From: Methylobacterium sp. DB0501
GTDB taxonomy: Bacteria; Pseudomonadota; Alphaproteobacteria; Rhizobiales; Beijerinckiaceae
NCBI RefSeq assembly: GCF_011043735.1
Contig: NZ_JAAKGV010000021.1
Span: forward strand, 112,544 to 176,543
DNA length: 64,000 nt
Direction: 5' to 3'
Numbering within the stretch: position 1 is the stretch's first letter; every line of letters begins with the position of its first letter. This document shows, in pieces, positions 1 to 8,418 of this stretch. Position numbers and translations under genes: made by a program. Under the pieces are notes generated by a model, which saw only the letters and a list, made by a program, of their open reading frames with translations, made no database searches and was not told the origin of the DNA.

Positions 1-47
1 CCGTCCGCCGTCCGCCGTCCGCCGTCCGCCGTCCGCCGTCCGCCGTT
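1..47. repeat. 7-bp tandem repeat at window edge
   Basis: The unit ccgtccg is repeated six times plus a partial copy and is cut by the window start, so its true length is unknown. It lies just upstream of the promoter region of the first chemoreceptor gene. It is a pure head-to-tail microsatellite of the kind that slips during replication. No coding function is evident. Confidence 0.9.
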
Positions 48-148
48 AGGAATTTCATCTCTATTCGGTTTCGCGCGCCAGGATAAAAAAGCGCTCATTT
101 TAATCGTGCCTTAGCGGAAACCATTCATCATCGGCCGGAGAACGAGCC

Positions 149-2158
149 TTGGACAGACGGGCGGAACCGATGCGGACGTGGATCAAGGGCGGGCGCCTGG
201 CGCGTCTGTCCATCAAGGCGAGAATCGTCGCGGGCTTCGGCGTCGTGCTGGCGACCACCGTCGGCGTGGCGATCTCGGGCTACGTGCTCGTGACGCAGGT
301 CAGCACGGATTTCGCCGAGTACCAGCAGAACCGCGCCAAGACCGAGCACGTCCGCTCCGTCGACATGGCCATGATGCAGACCCGGTTCGAATTGAGCCGC
401 TGGCTCCAGCGCTTCGACCCCGCGGCGCTCAAGGTCGCGCGGGAGCATCTCGGGAAGGCCCTCGGCCTGATCGAGCGCAGCGCCACCGTCGGGCTCTCGG
501 CCGACGAGCTCGCGCTCAGCGACAGGATCGCCAAAGCCCTGCAGACCTACGGCGACGAGTACACCGCCCTGGCCCGGATCAAGGGGGAGGAGCTGGCGCT
601 CCAGGACCGCGATGTCGACCAGGCCGGCGACCAGATCGCCGCGGGCCTGTCGCAGCGGCGCATCCGGGCCTTCGAGGCCGGGGACCTCGACCAGGCCCGG
701 ATGCTGAACGGCTCCGCCGAGGCGTTCCAGGCCGCCCGCGACCAGCTCGCTCCGTTCAAGACGACGGGAGACGCCAAGCACCTGGCCGCCGCGGGCGTCT
801 CGGCAGCGGCGGCGCAAGGGAAGCTGCAGGGCAATCCCGACCTCGCCGCGAAGCTGATCGCCTGGCGCGGGGCGCTCGAGCGGGCCACGGGCCTCGCGGC
901 CGAGTGGGGGAAGCACCTGAAAGCGTCCCGGGTCGCCCGGGACGAATCGATGAAGGCCTCCGAATCGCTGCTGGCGGGGGCGACCCGCGAGGGCCTCGCG
1001 GCCGAGGAGGATTTCGCCCGCAGCGTCGCGCACGGCACGACGAGCTTCCTCATCAAGGCCCTGGGCATCGTGATCCTGGGGATCCTGATCTCGCTCTGGC
1101 TCGCCGGATCGATCACCAAGCCGCTGCAGCGCCTGTCCGGCGCCATGGCGGCGCTCGGCAGCGGCGCCCGGTCGATCGCGGTGCCGGGGACCGAGCGGGC
1201 CGACGAGATCGGCGCGATGGCCCGTACCGTCGCGCTGTTCCGCGACGGGCTGATCGAATCCGAGCAGCGCGACGCGGTGCAGCGCCGCGACACCGACGCG
1301 AAGGTCGATCGGGCGCGCCACCTCGAGGCGCTGACCCGGGGCTTCGAGGGCAAGGTCTCGGCGCTGATCGCCACCCTGACCGCGGCGGCGGGCGAGATGG
1401 AGGGGGCGGCCCATTCGATGTCCCAGTCGGCCGCGCAGGCCTCGAGCCTGTCGGCGGGCGTCGCCGAGGCGGCGAGCCAGACCTCGGCCAATGTCGGCAG
1501 CGTCGCGAGCGCGACGGACGAGCTCTCCGCCAGCATCGGCGAGATCGTGCAGCAGGTCGCCCATTCCTCGGTCATCGCCGGCCGGGCCGACGCGGAGGCC
1601 GCGCGCACCGAGGCGACGATCCGGGCGCTGGCGGCGGGCGCGCAGCAGATCGGCGACGTGGTCCAGCTCATCACCAGCATTGCCGGCCGCACCAACCTGC
1701 TGGCGCTCAATGCCACCATCGAGGCGTCGCGGGCCGGCGAGGCGGGCCGCGGCTTCGCGGTCGTCGCCGCCGAGGTCAAGGACCTCGCCACCCGCACCGC
1801 CCGGGCCACCGACGAGATCGCCGGCCAGGTCGGCAGCATCCAGGCCCAGACCGCCCAGGCGGTGCAGGCGATCGAGGCGATCGGCGGCACGATCCGCGAC
1901 ATGAACGCCATCGCCACCGGCGTCGCCAACGCGATGGAGCGCCAGAGCGCCGCCACCGGCGAGATCGCCCGCAACGTCCAGCACGCCGCCCACAGCACGC
2001 AGGTGGTCTCGGGCCATATCGACGAGGTTCAGCGCGGCGCCGACCATACCGGCGGCACCGCCGACCAGGTGCTGCACGCCGCCCGCGCCTTGGCCCATCA
2101 GGCCGCGACGCTCCAGCGTGAGATCGGCGGGTTCGTGGCGGAGATCAAGGCGGCGTAG
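149..2158 (+). CDS. Methyl-accepting chemotaxis protein (membrane receptor)
   Basis: This is a 669-residue chemoreceptor that would sense a periplasmic ligand and control CheA through its cytoplasmic tip. It has a basic N-terminus, a first membrane segment at about 26-50, a periplasmic helical sensor to about 298, a second membrane segment at about 299-322, a HAMP domain to about 375 and a signalling domain. The highly conserved hairpin tip is near residues 505-545 (core TNLLALNATIEASRAGEAG). I used the TTG at 149 because GGAG lies eight bases upstream. The ATG at 170 would remove seven residues and is almost as likely. No che genes are nearby, so it is an orphan receptor, and the ligand cannot be read from the sequence. 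Confidence 0.93.
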   Translation: MDRRAEPMRTWIKGGRLARLSIKARIVAGFGVVLATTVGVAISGYVLVTQVSTDFAEYQQNRAKTEHVRSVDMAMMQTRFELSRWLQRFDPAALKVAREHLGKALGLIERSATVGLSADELALSDRIAKALQTYGDEYTALARIKGEELALQDRDVDQAGDQIAAGLSQRRIRAFEAGDLDQARMLNGSAEAFQAARDQLAPFKTTGDAKHLAAAGVSAAAAQGKLQGNPDLAAKLIAWRGALERATGLAAEWGKHLKASRVARDESMKASESLLAGATREGLAAEEDFARSVAHGTTSFLIKALGIVILGILISLWLAGSITKPLQRLSGAMAALGSGARSIAVPGTERADEIGAMARTVALFRDGLIESEQRDAVQRRDTDAKVDRARHLEALTRGFEGKVSALIATLTAAAGEMEGAAHSMSQSAAQASSLSAGVAEAASQTSANVGSVASATDELSASIGEIVQQVAHSSVIAGRADAEAARTEATIRALAAGAQQIGDVVQLITSIAGRTNLLALNATIEASRAGEAGRGFAVVAAEVKDLATRTARATDEIAGQVGSIQAQTAQAVQAIEAIGGTIRDMNAIATGVANAMERQSAATGEIARNVQHAAHSTQVVSGHIDEVQRGADHTGGTADQVLHAARALAHQAATLQREIGGFVAEIKAA

Positions 2159-2164
2159 AGCCCG

Positions 2165-2270
2165 GCTCGACCGTCTTTCCGACGAGGTGGAGACCGGTTC
2201 GGCGCAGAAAACGCGGCACGAAAAGACCCGGAGCCCGGCCCGATCGCACCGCGATCGGGCCGGGCTCTAA
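2165..2270 (+). repeat. Dispersed intergenic repeat, copy A
   Basis: This gap aligns along its whole length with the reverse complement of 42442-42560. Shared blocks include TTTCCGACGAGG, GACCGGTTCG, a GCGGC block, a GAC(C/T)(C/T)GGA block, CGCGATCGGGC and a terminal CTCTA. The hairpin at 2231-2267 is its right-hand part. It looks like a small non-coding intergenic repeat family, here placed between convergent genes. Confidence 0.6.
2231..2267. terminator. Bidirectional hairpin terminator
   Basis: A perfect 17-bp inverted repeat (2231-2247 and 2251-2267) with a 3-base loop sits between the convergent chemoreceptor and DUF6894 genes. The DUF6894 stop codon touches the stem. Reading on the minus strand, a four-T run follows a few bases after the stem, which fits termination of that gene. 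There is no clear U tract on the plus side. Confidence 0.6.
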
Positions 2271-2518
2271 TGCGCCTGCAACCTCGGGATCGCCTCGGCG
2301 AACCGGGCGATCGGCAGGAACAGGCTGAAGCGGCGCTCCTTGTCCTCGACGTGGATGATCGCCTCCTTCCACTCGGGCTCACGGCAGGCGCGCCGCTTCA
2401 AGAGCCCGGCGATATGCGCAGAGCACGTGATGATCTCGCGCGGCTCCTCGAGCTCGACGCCGCGGGTGTCCCGGATGAGCCGGCTGCCGACCTGGAAATG
2501 GAAGTAGTAGCAGGACAT
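2267..2518 (-). CDS. DUF6894-type small protein
   Basis: An 83-residue protein beginning MSCYYFHFQVG and containing DTRGVELEEP. This is the pattern of the small proteins (aromatic-rich YxFH start, then D..G.EL) abundant in Methylobacterium and rhizobia and grouped as DUF6894. Their function is unknown. AGGAG lies well placed upstream of the ATG. It is a single gene that ends in the hairpin shared with the convergent chemoreceptor, and is not obviously part of the transporter locus upstream. Confidence 0.75.
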   Translation of the reverse strand: MSCYYFHFQVGSRLIRDTRGVELEEPREIITCSAHIAGLLKRRACREPEWKEAIIHVEDKERRFSLFLPIARFAEAIPRLQAH

Positions 2519-2622
2519 GCCGCTCTCTCCTGGGGTGGCTGTCCTGCACGATTACGGCCCCTGGTCTCCGGCCGCCTTAACCCGGGTCAAGCGTTCCCGG
2601 ATTCATCCCTTCGGCGATCCCC

Positions 2623-4152
2623 CTACAGGTAGCCGGTGCCGGCTTCCGCCGCGAAGCGGTCGGGCGGGCCCTCCCAGACGATGCGGGCATGCTCCAGCAC
2701 GTAGACCCGGTCGGCATGGGGCAGCGCGAAGGTGACGTTCTGCTCGCCCAGCAGCACGGTGATCGGCGTGGTCTGGCGCAGGCGCTCCAGCGCCTTCGAG
2801 AGCTGCTCCAGGATCACCGGGGCGAGGCCCAGCGTCGGCTCGTCGAGGATCAGCAGGCGCGGCTTCATCATCAGGGCGCGGGCGATGGTGAGCATCTGCT
2901 GCTCGCCTCCCGACAGGGTGCGGGCCATCTGGCCGCCGCGGCTCTTGAGGATCGGAAAGAGCTCGAACAGCCATTCGAGCTGGCGCGCGCTCTCCGCTTT
3001 CGGCAGATGCTGGCCGCCGAGATCGAGGTTTTCGCGCACGCTCATCTCGCCGAACAATTCGCGGGTCTCCGGCACCTGGACGATGCCGTGACGCGCGATG
3101 CTCGCGGGCGTGCGCTTCGCGAGCGACTCCCCGGCGAAGCCGATCCGGCCGGAATGCGGGACGAGGCCCGAGATGGCGTTGAACAGGGTCGTCTTGCCGG
3201 CGCCGTTGAGGCCGACCACCGAGACGAACTCGCCCTCGTGGACGTGGAGGTCGACCCGGCGCAGGGCCTGAGCCTTGCCGTAGAGCACGTCGAGCCCCTC
3301 GACCTTGAGGAGCGGAACGCCGGAAAAGCTCGCCTCGGGCCGGGACGCGGTCTCGATGCTGCCGCCGAGATAGACCCGGCGCACGGTCTCGTTGCGCATC
3401 ACCTCGGCGGCCGTCCCCTCGGCGACGCGCTCGCCGAGATACATCGCGAAGACCCGGTCGACGAGGGCCGACACGCTCTTCACGTTGTGGTCGACGAGGA
3501 GCACCGCCTTGCCCTCGTCGCGAAAGCCGCGGATCAGGGCGGAGAAATCCGCGACCTCTCCGGAGGTGAGGCCCGCGAAGGGCTCGTCGACCAGCACCAC
3601 CTTGGGGTCGCGGGCGATCGCCTTGGCGAGTTCCATCCGGCGGAGATCCGCGAAGGGCAGGGTGCCGGGGCGGCGGTCCATCACGGCCCCGAGACCCACC
3701 CGCTCGGCGATGGCGCGGGCGCGCTTCTCGACGCCCGGATCGGCGAAGAGCCGGATCAGGCTGTCGGGGAGCAGCGCGAGCTTGATGTTCTCCAGCACCG
3801 TCTGCCGGTGCAGCGGCCGCGAATGCTGGAAGACGAGGCCGATGCCGGCCCGCGCCACCTTGTGCGAGGGCCAGCCGGCGATCTCGGTGCCGTCGAGCCG
3901 GATGCTGCCGGCATTCGGCCGCTCCAGCCCCATGATGAGCTTCATCACCGTCGACTTGCCCGAGCCGTTGGGCCCGATCAGCCCGACGATCTCGCCGGCC
4001 CGCACCGTGAAGCCGATCGATTTGGCCGCGACGAGGCCGCCGTAGCGCTTGGTCAGCCCCTCGACCGCCAGGAGCGGCGGGCCGGCTTCGGGCACGCGGC
4101 CGGGCGAGGCGGGCAGGGGGGCGGTGGAGGGGGCGAGGCCGGCCGCACTCAT
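2623..4152 (-). CDS. Fused LivG-LivF ABC transporter ATPase
   Basis: A 509-residue protein with two nucleotide-binding domains in one chain. The first is LivG-like (Walker A GPNGSGKST near 60, Walker B VVLVDEPFAGL, switch His in VDHNVKS). The second is LivF-like (Walker A GLNGAGKTT near 304, signature LSGGEQQM, Walker B LLILDEPTLGL). It would power uptake through the LivM/LivH pair just upstream. LivG and LivF are normally separate proteins, as they are at 18426-19881. The first-domain signature reads LPFADLRR instead of an LSGGQ-type motif, so one ATP site may be weak. The gene closes the catabolic locus. An AAGG stands nine bases before the ATG. The cargo is not readable from sequence. Confidence 0.9.
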   Translation of the reverse strand: MSAAGLAPSTAPLPASPGRVPEAGPPLLAVEGLTKRYGGLVAAKSIGFTVRAGEIVGLIGPNGSGKSTVMKLIMGLERPNAGSIRLDGTEIAGWPSHKVARAGIGLVFQHSRPLHRQTVLENIKLALLPDSLIRLFADPGVEKRARAIAERVGLGAVMDRRPGTLPFADLRRMELAKAIARDPKVVLVDEPFAGLTSGEVADFSALIRGFRDEGKAVLLVDHNVKSVSALVDRVFAMYLGERVAEGTAAEVMRNETVRRVYLGGSIETASRPEASFSGVPLLKVEGLDVLYGKAQALRRVDLHVHEGEFVSVVGLNGAGKTTLFNAISGLVPHSGRIGFAGESLAKRTPASIARHGIVQVPETRELFGEMSVRENLDLGGQHLPKAESARQLEWLFELFPILKSRGGQMARTLSGGEQQMLTIARALMMKPRLLILDEPTLGLAPVILEQLSKALERLRQTTPITVLLGEQNVTFALPHADRVYVLEHARIVWEGPPDRFAAEAGTGYL

Positions 4153-4192
4153 GAACGCAGACCTTGTGGAACAGCAGGGAAGGGGCGGGGCA

Positions 4193-5131
4193 TCAGGCGC
4201 GCTGCCCGTCTCGGTGACCCTGACGGGTGAGGATCCCGAGGAGGCCCGACGGCACGAACAGGATCACGGCGAGCGCCGCGGCCGAGACCACGAAGGTCGA
4301 GAGCGAGCCGAGGGGCCGCAGCAGCTCGCCGGCGGCGATCAGGAATACCGCGCCGAGCACGCCGCCGACGATGGTGCGCCGCCCGCCGAGCACCGCCCCG
4401 ATGATGACCTGGACGCCGACCGAGACGTCGACCAGCGTGCCGACCGAGGCGGTGCCCATGTAGAAGACGAACAGCGCGCCCGCGAGGCCCGAGAAGACCG
4501 CGCTGACGCAGAACGCCGCGAGCTTGTGCTTGGCGACGTTGAAGCCGAGCGCGCCGGCCTCGACCGGGTCCTGCCCGCTCGCCTGGAGGATCAGGCCGAC
4601 CGGCGAGACCGCGATGGCGTAGAGGATGAGCCCGCTCACCCCCATGAAGCCCAGCGCGATCCAGTAATTGGTCGCGGCGTCGATGCTGATGACGTCGGGC
4701 ACCGTCAGACCGATCTCGCCGCCGGTGGTGTCGGCGAAGACGACGATCAGGTTCTGCAGGATCAGCACCGCCACGACGGTGGTGAGACCGAAATACGGGC
4801 CCCGCACCCGCAAGGCGGGAAGCGCCAGGACGAGGCCGCCGATCACCGCCGCGACGGTGCCGGCGAGCAGGCAGAGCGGGATGCCGACGCCGTGGCCGTT
4901 GAGGATGCCGGCGGTGTAGGCCCCTAAGCCGATCAGGAAGGTCGGCCCGAAATTGACCTCGCCGGCAAAGCCGAACAGCAGGTCCCAGGCCATCGAGAAC
5001 ACGCCGAAGTAATAGGCGACGGTGAGGAGCCCGAGGATGTAGCCCGAGACCCAGAGCGGCAGCACGCTGGCGAGCGCGAGGCCGATCAGGCAGAGCCAGA
5101 ACAGCGGATTGCGGAAGGTCTTGGCGAGCAT
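4193..5131 (-). CDS. livM: Branched-chain amino acid-type ABC permease LivM
   Basis: A 312-residue polytopic inner-membrane permease of the LivM family. It carries the conserved FGFAGEVNFG segment after the first helices, the LPALRVRGPYFGLTT block, and a C-terminus ending in PSGLLGI. It should pair with LivH (5165-6040) and the fused ATPase, which starts 41 bases after this stop. I chose the ATG at 5131, which has AGAGG four bases before it; a TTG at 5149 is possible. Despite the Liv name, these importers also carry amides, urea, aromatic acids and other small acids, so the catabolic neighbours are the better guide to substrate. Confidence 0.9.
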   Translation of the reverse strand: MLAKTFRNPLFWLCLIGLALASVLPLWVSGYILGLLTVAYYFGVFSMAWDLLFGFAGEVNFGPTFLIGLGAYTAGILNGHGVGIPLCLLAGTVAAVIGGLVLALPALRVRGPYFGLTTVVAVLILQNLIVVFADTTGGEIGLTVPDVISIDAATNYWIALGFMGVSGLILYAIAVSPVGLILQASGQDPVEAGALGFNVAKHKLAAFCVSAVFSGLAGALFVFYMGTASVGTLVDVSVGVQVIIGAVLGGRRTIVGGVLGAVFLIAAGELLRPLGSLSTFVVSAAALAVILFVPSGLLGILTRQGHRDGQRA

Positions 5132-5164
5132 GGGGCCTCTATTGGACAAGAGTGCGGCCAGGCG

Positions 5165-6040
5165 TCAGCGGCGCCCGAGCAGGCCCTGCGGGCGGACATA
5201 CATCACGGCGACGAGCAGCAGCAGCGCGGGGATGGTCCGGTAGGCCGGGGAGACGAGGTAGGCGGTGAGCGTCTCGAGGTAGCCGACGACGTAGGCCGCG
5301 ATCAGCGAGCCCGAGACGCTGCCCAGGCCCCCCAGCACCACAATCGAGAAGGCGCTGGCGGTGAGCGGGCCGACGCTGTAGCTCGACACGCCGAGGAACT
5401 GGCCGAGCAGGACGCCGGCGATGCCGGCGAGCACGCCGTAGATGATCCAGATCGCCACGTAGATCTTCGACAGCTCGAAGCCGAGCAGCGTGACGCCGCG
5501 GGGGTTCATGGACGCCGCGAGCAGCACCTTGCCGGTGCGGGTGCGGTTGACCAGGAGCCAGAGCAGCCCGATCGTTGCCCAGCACACCACGGCGGTGAAG
5601 ACCTGGTTCCACGGCGTGCGCACGCCCGCGATGGTGACCACGCCCTCGACGATCGGCATCACCGTCTTGGCGTTGCTGGTGAACAGGTAGGCGATGAATT
5701 CCTGGATCATGATGCCCCAGAGCAGCGTGCCGGTGAGGATGAAGATCTCCTTCTCTTCCGGCGGGATCGCCCGGGACTTGTCGATCGGGCGGACCACGAC
5801 GCCATAGGTGGCGAGCGTGAGGAGCGTGCAGACCGCGACGCCCGCAGCGGCGCCGGCATAGGAGCCGAGGCCGAACTCGCTCGATGCCGCCCAGGCGACC
5901 ACCGCGGCGGTGACCATCAGCGCCCCGTGCGAGAGGTTGAGCACGCCCGAGACGCCGAAGATGAGGGTGAAGCCGGTGGCGCCGAGCGCGTAGAGCGCCG
6001 AGATGGCGAAGCCGTCGATGAGGATCTGGATCGCGGTCAT
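5165..6040 (-). CDS. livH: Branched-chain amino acid-type ABC permease LivH
   Basis: A 291-residue membrane permease with the typical LivH start (MTAIQILIDGFAISALYALG) and the NLSHGALM motif in the second helix. Its C-terminal segment (ALLLLVAVMYVRPQGL) also fits the family. The open frame extends upstream to 6238, but that part encodes the GC-rich intergenic repeat and has no protein character, so I start at the ATG at 6040. It is followed by livM after 33 bases. It belongs to the second importer of the locus, with the binding protein at 6389-7654. Confidence 0.9.
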   Translation of the reverse strand: MTAIQILIDGFAISALYALGATGFTLIFGVSGVLNLSHGALMVTAAVVAWAASSEFGLGSYAGAAAGVAVCTLLTLATYGVVVRPIDKSRAIPPEEKEIFILTGTLLWGIMIQEFIAYLFTSNAKTVMPIVEGVVTIAGVRTPWNQVFTAVVCWATIGLLWLLVNRTRTGKVLLAASMNPRGVTLLGFELSKIYVAIWIIYGVLAGIAGVLLGQFLGVSSYSVGPLTASAFSIVVLGGLGSVSGSLIAAYVVGYLETLTAYLVSPAYRTIPALLLLVAVMYVRPQGLLGRR

Positions 6041-6130
6041 GTCGCTCGCGGGGAGTGAGGAGGGGGCGAGGCGCGCCACTCCCGAGCGGGCTGACGCATC
6101 CACACATCGCCGGATGAAGCGCGGGTCTTC

Positions 6131-6316
6131 CCCTCTCCCCGCGGGCGGGAAGAGGGCCGAGCCCCCGTTCAGAGGGCTCGGCAAGCCCGTAGCGCGAGGG
6201 TGAGGGGGTGTTTTCGGAGGAGTCTCATTCGTCAACACCCCCTCACCCTCGGCTGCCGCCTCGCTTCGATGACGACAAGGTCATCGAAGCCCTCTCCCCG
6301 CCCGCGGGGAGAGGGG
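6131..6316. repeat. Intergenic cluster of nested palindromes
   Basis: The 348-base gap between livH and the binding-protein gene holds no gene but three clean inverted repeats. An 18-bp perfect repeat pairs 6195-6212 with 6234-6251. A 10-bp stem pairs 6264-6273 with 6280-6289. An 11-bp stem with a 2-base loop pairs 6291-6301 with 6304-6314 (cctctccccgc and its complement). The last hairpin recurs at 10018-10041, and a related array lies at 16758-16891. It may act as an attenuator that lowers permease expression relative to the binding protein, or be a mobile repeat. Confidence 0.7.
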
Positions 6317-6388
6317 AGAAGCGCGCAACCCGGTGCGCCAAACTGCAAGGTCAGGTGGTGAGACGATCCCGCACTCGCGGGATCAACC

Positions 6389-7654
6389 TCAGTTCGCCGC
6401 CGTCCCGGCCTTGACGAAACTCGGGAAGGTCATCGTCCCGTTGGCGACGGTCGAGGGCCAGACCGCCAGCTGCTTGCCGTCCTGCCACTGCATCATCATG
6501 CCGGAGACGAGGCCCGGGCCGTACTTGATCGAGTGGGTGAACTCGTCGTCCTTGCCGTAGAACTGGATGCGCCCGAGGGTGCCCTCCCAGTCGGTCTTCT
6601 CCAGCGCGTCGACGAGCTTGTCGGGATCGGTGGAGCCCGCCCGCTTCACCGCGTCGGCGATGTAGTAGACCTCGTCATAGGCCGTGTAGCCGGCATAGCC
6701 CGGATAGCTGCCGTACTTGGCCTTGAACGCTTCCGCGAAGGGCGCGGTCTTCGGCGTGACGTTGGTGCCGGGGGCTGCGAACATCTCGAACAGCACGCCC
6801 TCGGTGGCGCCGTTCGTCTCCTTCCAGAAGGTGGAGTTCGTCGCCTGCGAGGCGATGCCGACCATCGGGATCGGCACCTGCTGGCTGCGCCACTGCACCG
6901 TCGGCTGCACGCCGACATGCGAGATGCCGGTGACGATCACGTCGGGCTTGGCGCCCTCGATGCGGCTGAAGATCGGGTTGAAGTCGGTCGTGCTCGGCGA
7001 GAACCGGATATGGTCGAGCACCTTCAGCCCGACCTTCGGCAAGCAGTCCTTGTAGCCCTCGTCGAGGGGCTTCGTCCACGCCGCGTCCTCGCTCATGATG
7101 ACGGCGGTCTTCATCTGCCGCCCCTCGACCAGGATCGCCTTGGCGGCGTCGCAGACCGCTTGCGACTGAGCCTTCGAGGTCAGGTAGCCGTGGAAGGAAT
7201 ACTTGTTGCGGGCATAGTCCTTGTGGACGTTGAGCGGGATCTCGTTCGAGGCCGCACCCGGCGTGATGAAGGGCAGCTTGAGCCGGGCCGACCAGGGCTG
7301 GAGCGCCAGCACCACTTCGCTGATGTAGCTGGCGATGACGACGTGCGCCTTGTCCTCGCTCGCCGCGCGCTGGAAGGCGCGGACCGAGTCGGCGGCCGAG
7401 CTCTTGTTGTCGTAGGTGATGATCTCGATCTTGCGCCCGTCCATCCCGCCCTTGGCGTTGATCTCGTCGGCGGCGAGTTGCGCCGCCTGGGGGATCGAGG
7501 CCCCGGCGATCGCCTGCGCCTCCGCGATCACCGCGATGCGGATCGGGTCGGCGGCCTGAACGGTTGAGAGCGAGGCGTTGGCGGCCAACAGGATGGTCGA
7601 ACCAAGCAACGCGCGGACGAGCCGCCGCCTGGCGACGGGTGCGCATTCCAGCAT
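6389..7654 (-). CDS. Periplasmic ABC transporter substrate-binding protein (Liv-type)
   Basis: A 421-residue type I periplasmic binding protein (Peripla_BP_6 class). After a basic start and a hydrophobic stretch, a signal peptide should be cleaved near residues 33-35 (VQAAD). The mature start IRIAVIAEAQAIAG and the block AAQLAADEINAKGGMDG are typical of LivJ-like receptors. I start at the ATG at 7654 because GAAGAGGGA lies just upstream; the longer open frame has no such site. It supplies cargo to LivH/LivM/LivGF encoded downstream on the same strand. It is clearly different from the binding protein at 21741-22958, so the locus has two receptors with possibly different ligands. Confidence 0.9.
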   Translation of the reverse strand: MLECAPVARRRLVRALLGSTILLAANASLSTVQAADPIRIAVIAEAQAIAGASIPQAAQLAADEINAKGGMDGRKIEIITYDNKSSAADSVRAFQRAASEDKAHVVIASYISEVVLALQPWSARLKLPFITPGAASNEIPLNVHKDYARNKYSFHGYLTSKAQSQAVCDAAKAILVEGRQMKTAVIMSEDAAWTKPLDEGYKDCLPKVGLKVLDHIRFSPSTTDFNPIFSRIEGAKPDVIVTGISHVGVQPTVQWRSQQVPIPMVGIASQATNSTFWKETNGATEGVLFEMFAAPGTNVTPKTAPFAEAFKAKYGSYPGYAGYTAYDEVYYIADAVKRAGSTDPDKLVDALEKTDWEGTLGRIQFYGKDDEFTHSIKYGPGLVSGMMMQWQDGKQLAVWPSTVANGTMTFPSFVKAGTAAN

Positions 7655-7807
7655 GACGTTCCCTCTTCCGGCCGCTGTTTGATTGATGGCGTCGCGGCTC
7701 GGAGGGAGAGTGTAACGGCAGTGGGATCGATCACAAGATGCTGATCGCAGGCTTGAACGATGGACCCGCGAGCCATCGCGTGAGCGCATGGCTGCGGACC
7801 ATCCCGG

Positions 7808-8416
7808 TCACCCGACGGTCGCCGGCACCCGCCACGGCGTCTCCGCCGCCGCCCTTGCCTCGTAGGCCGCGATGGCGTCGGCATGTTCGAGGGTCAGGGC
7901 CACGTCGTCGAGCCCCTCGACGAGGCAGCGCTTCTTGAACGGGTCGATCTCGAACGGGACCGCCGCGCCGTCCGGGTCGGTCACGGTCTGGGCGGGCAGG
8001 TCGACCGTCACGGCGGCGCCGGGCTCGGCCGCGAGGCGGGTGCGCAAGGCCGCCACCGCCTCCTCGGGCAGGGTCACGGTGAGGAGCCCGTTCTTGGCCG
8101 CGTTCGACGCGAAGATGTCGCCGAAGCTCGGGGCGATCACGCAGCGGATGCCGCCATCGACCAGGGCGTAGACGGCGCCCTCCCGCGAGGAGCCGCAGCC
8201 GAAATTGCGGTCCGTCACCAGGATGCCGGCCCCGGCATAGGCCGGTTCGTCGAGGGGCACCGCCTCGCTGCGCCGGCGCTCGTCGTGGAACAGGAAGTTG
8301 CCGTAGCCGGCGCTGCGCGGCTTCTTGAGGAAGCGGGCCGGCAGGATCTGGTCGGTGTCGATGTTGGCGACCGCCAGCGGCACCGCGACGGCCTGGAGGG
8401 TGGTGAAGGGCTGCAT
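7808..8416 (-). CDS. leuD: LeuD-like small subunit, 3-isopropylmalate dehydratase family
   Basis: A 202-residue small (swivel) subunit of an aconitase-family hydro-lyase. It has the family markers NIDTDQILPARFLK near the N-terminus and the substrate-loop motif GCGSSREGA. Length matches LeuD (about 200). It starts two bases after the leuC stop and would form the heterodimer with LeuC. In leucine synthesis the pair isomerises 2- to 3-isopropylmalate. LeuCD-like pairs also hydrate maleate, citraconate or dimethylmaleate. The setting, between a binding protein and catabolic genes and without leuA or leuB, favours a degradative paralogue, but the true leucine enzyme cannot be excluded. Confidence 0.9.
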   Translation of the reverse strand: MQPFTTLQAVAVPLAVANIDTDQILPARFLKKPRSAGYGNFLFHDERRRSEAVPLDEPAYAGAGILVTDRNFGCGSSREGAVYALVDGGIRCVIAPSFGDIFASNAAKNGLLTVTLPEEAVAALRTRLAAEPGAAVTVDLPAQTVTDPDGAAVPFEIDPFKKRCLVEGLDDVALTLEHADAIAAYEARAAAETPWRVPATVG

Positions 8417-8418
8417 GG

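Noticed and set aside
6041..6238. An N-terminal extension of LivH by 66 residues
   Set aside because: The extension is translated intergenic repeat (Pro/Arg/Gly-rich). The ATG at 6040 gives the normal family start.
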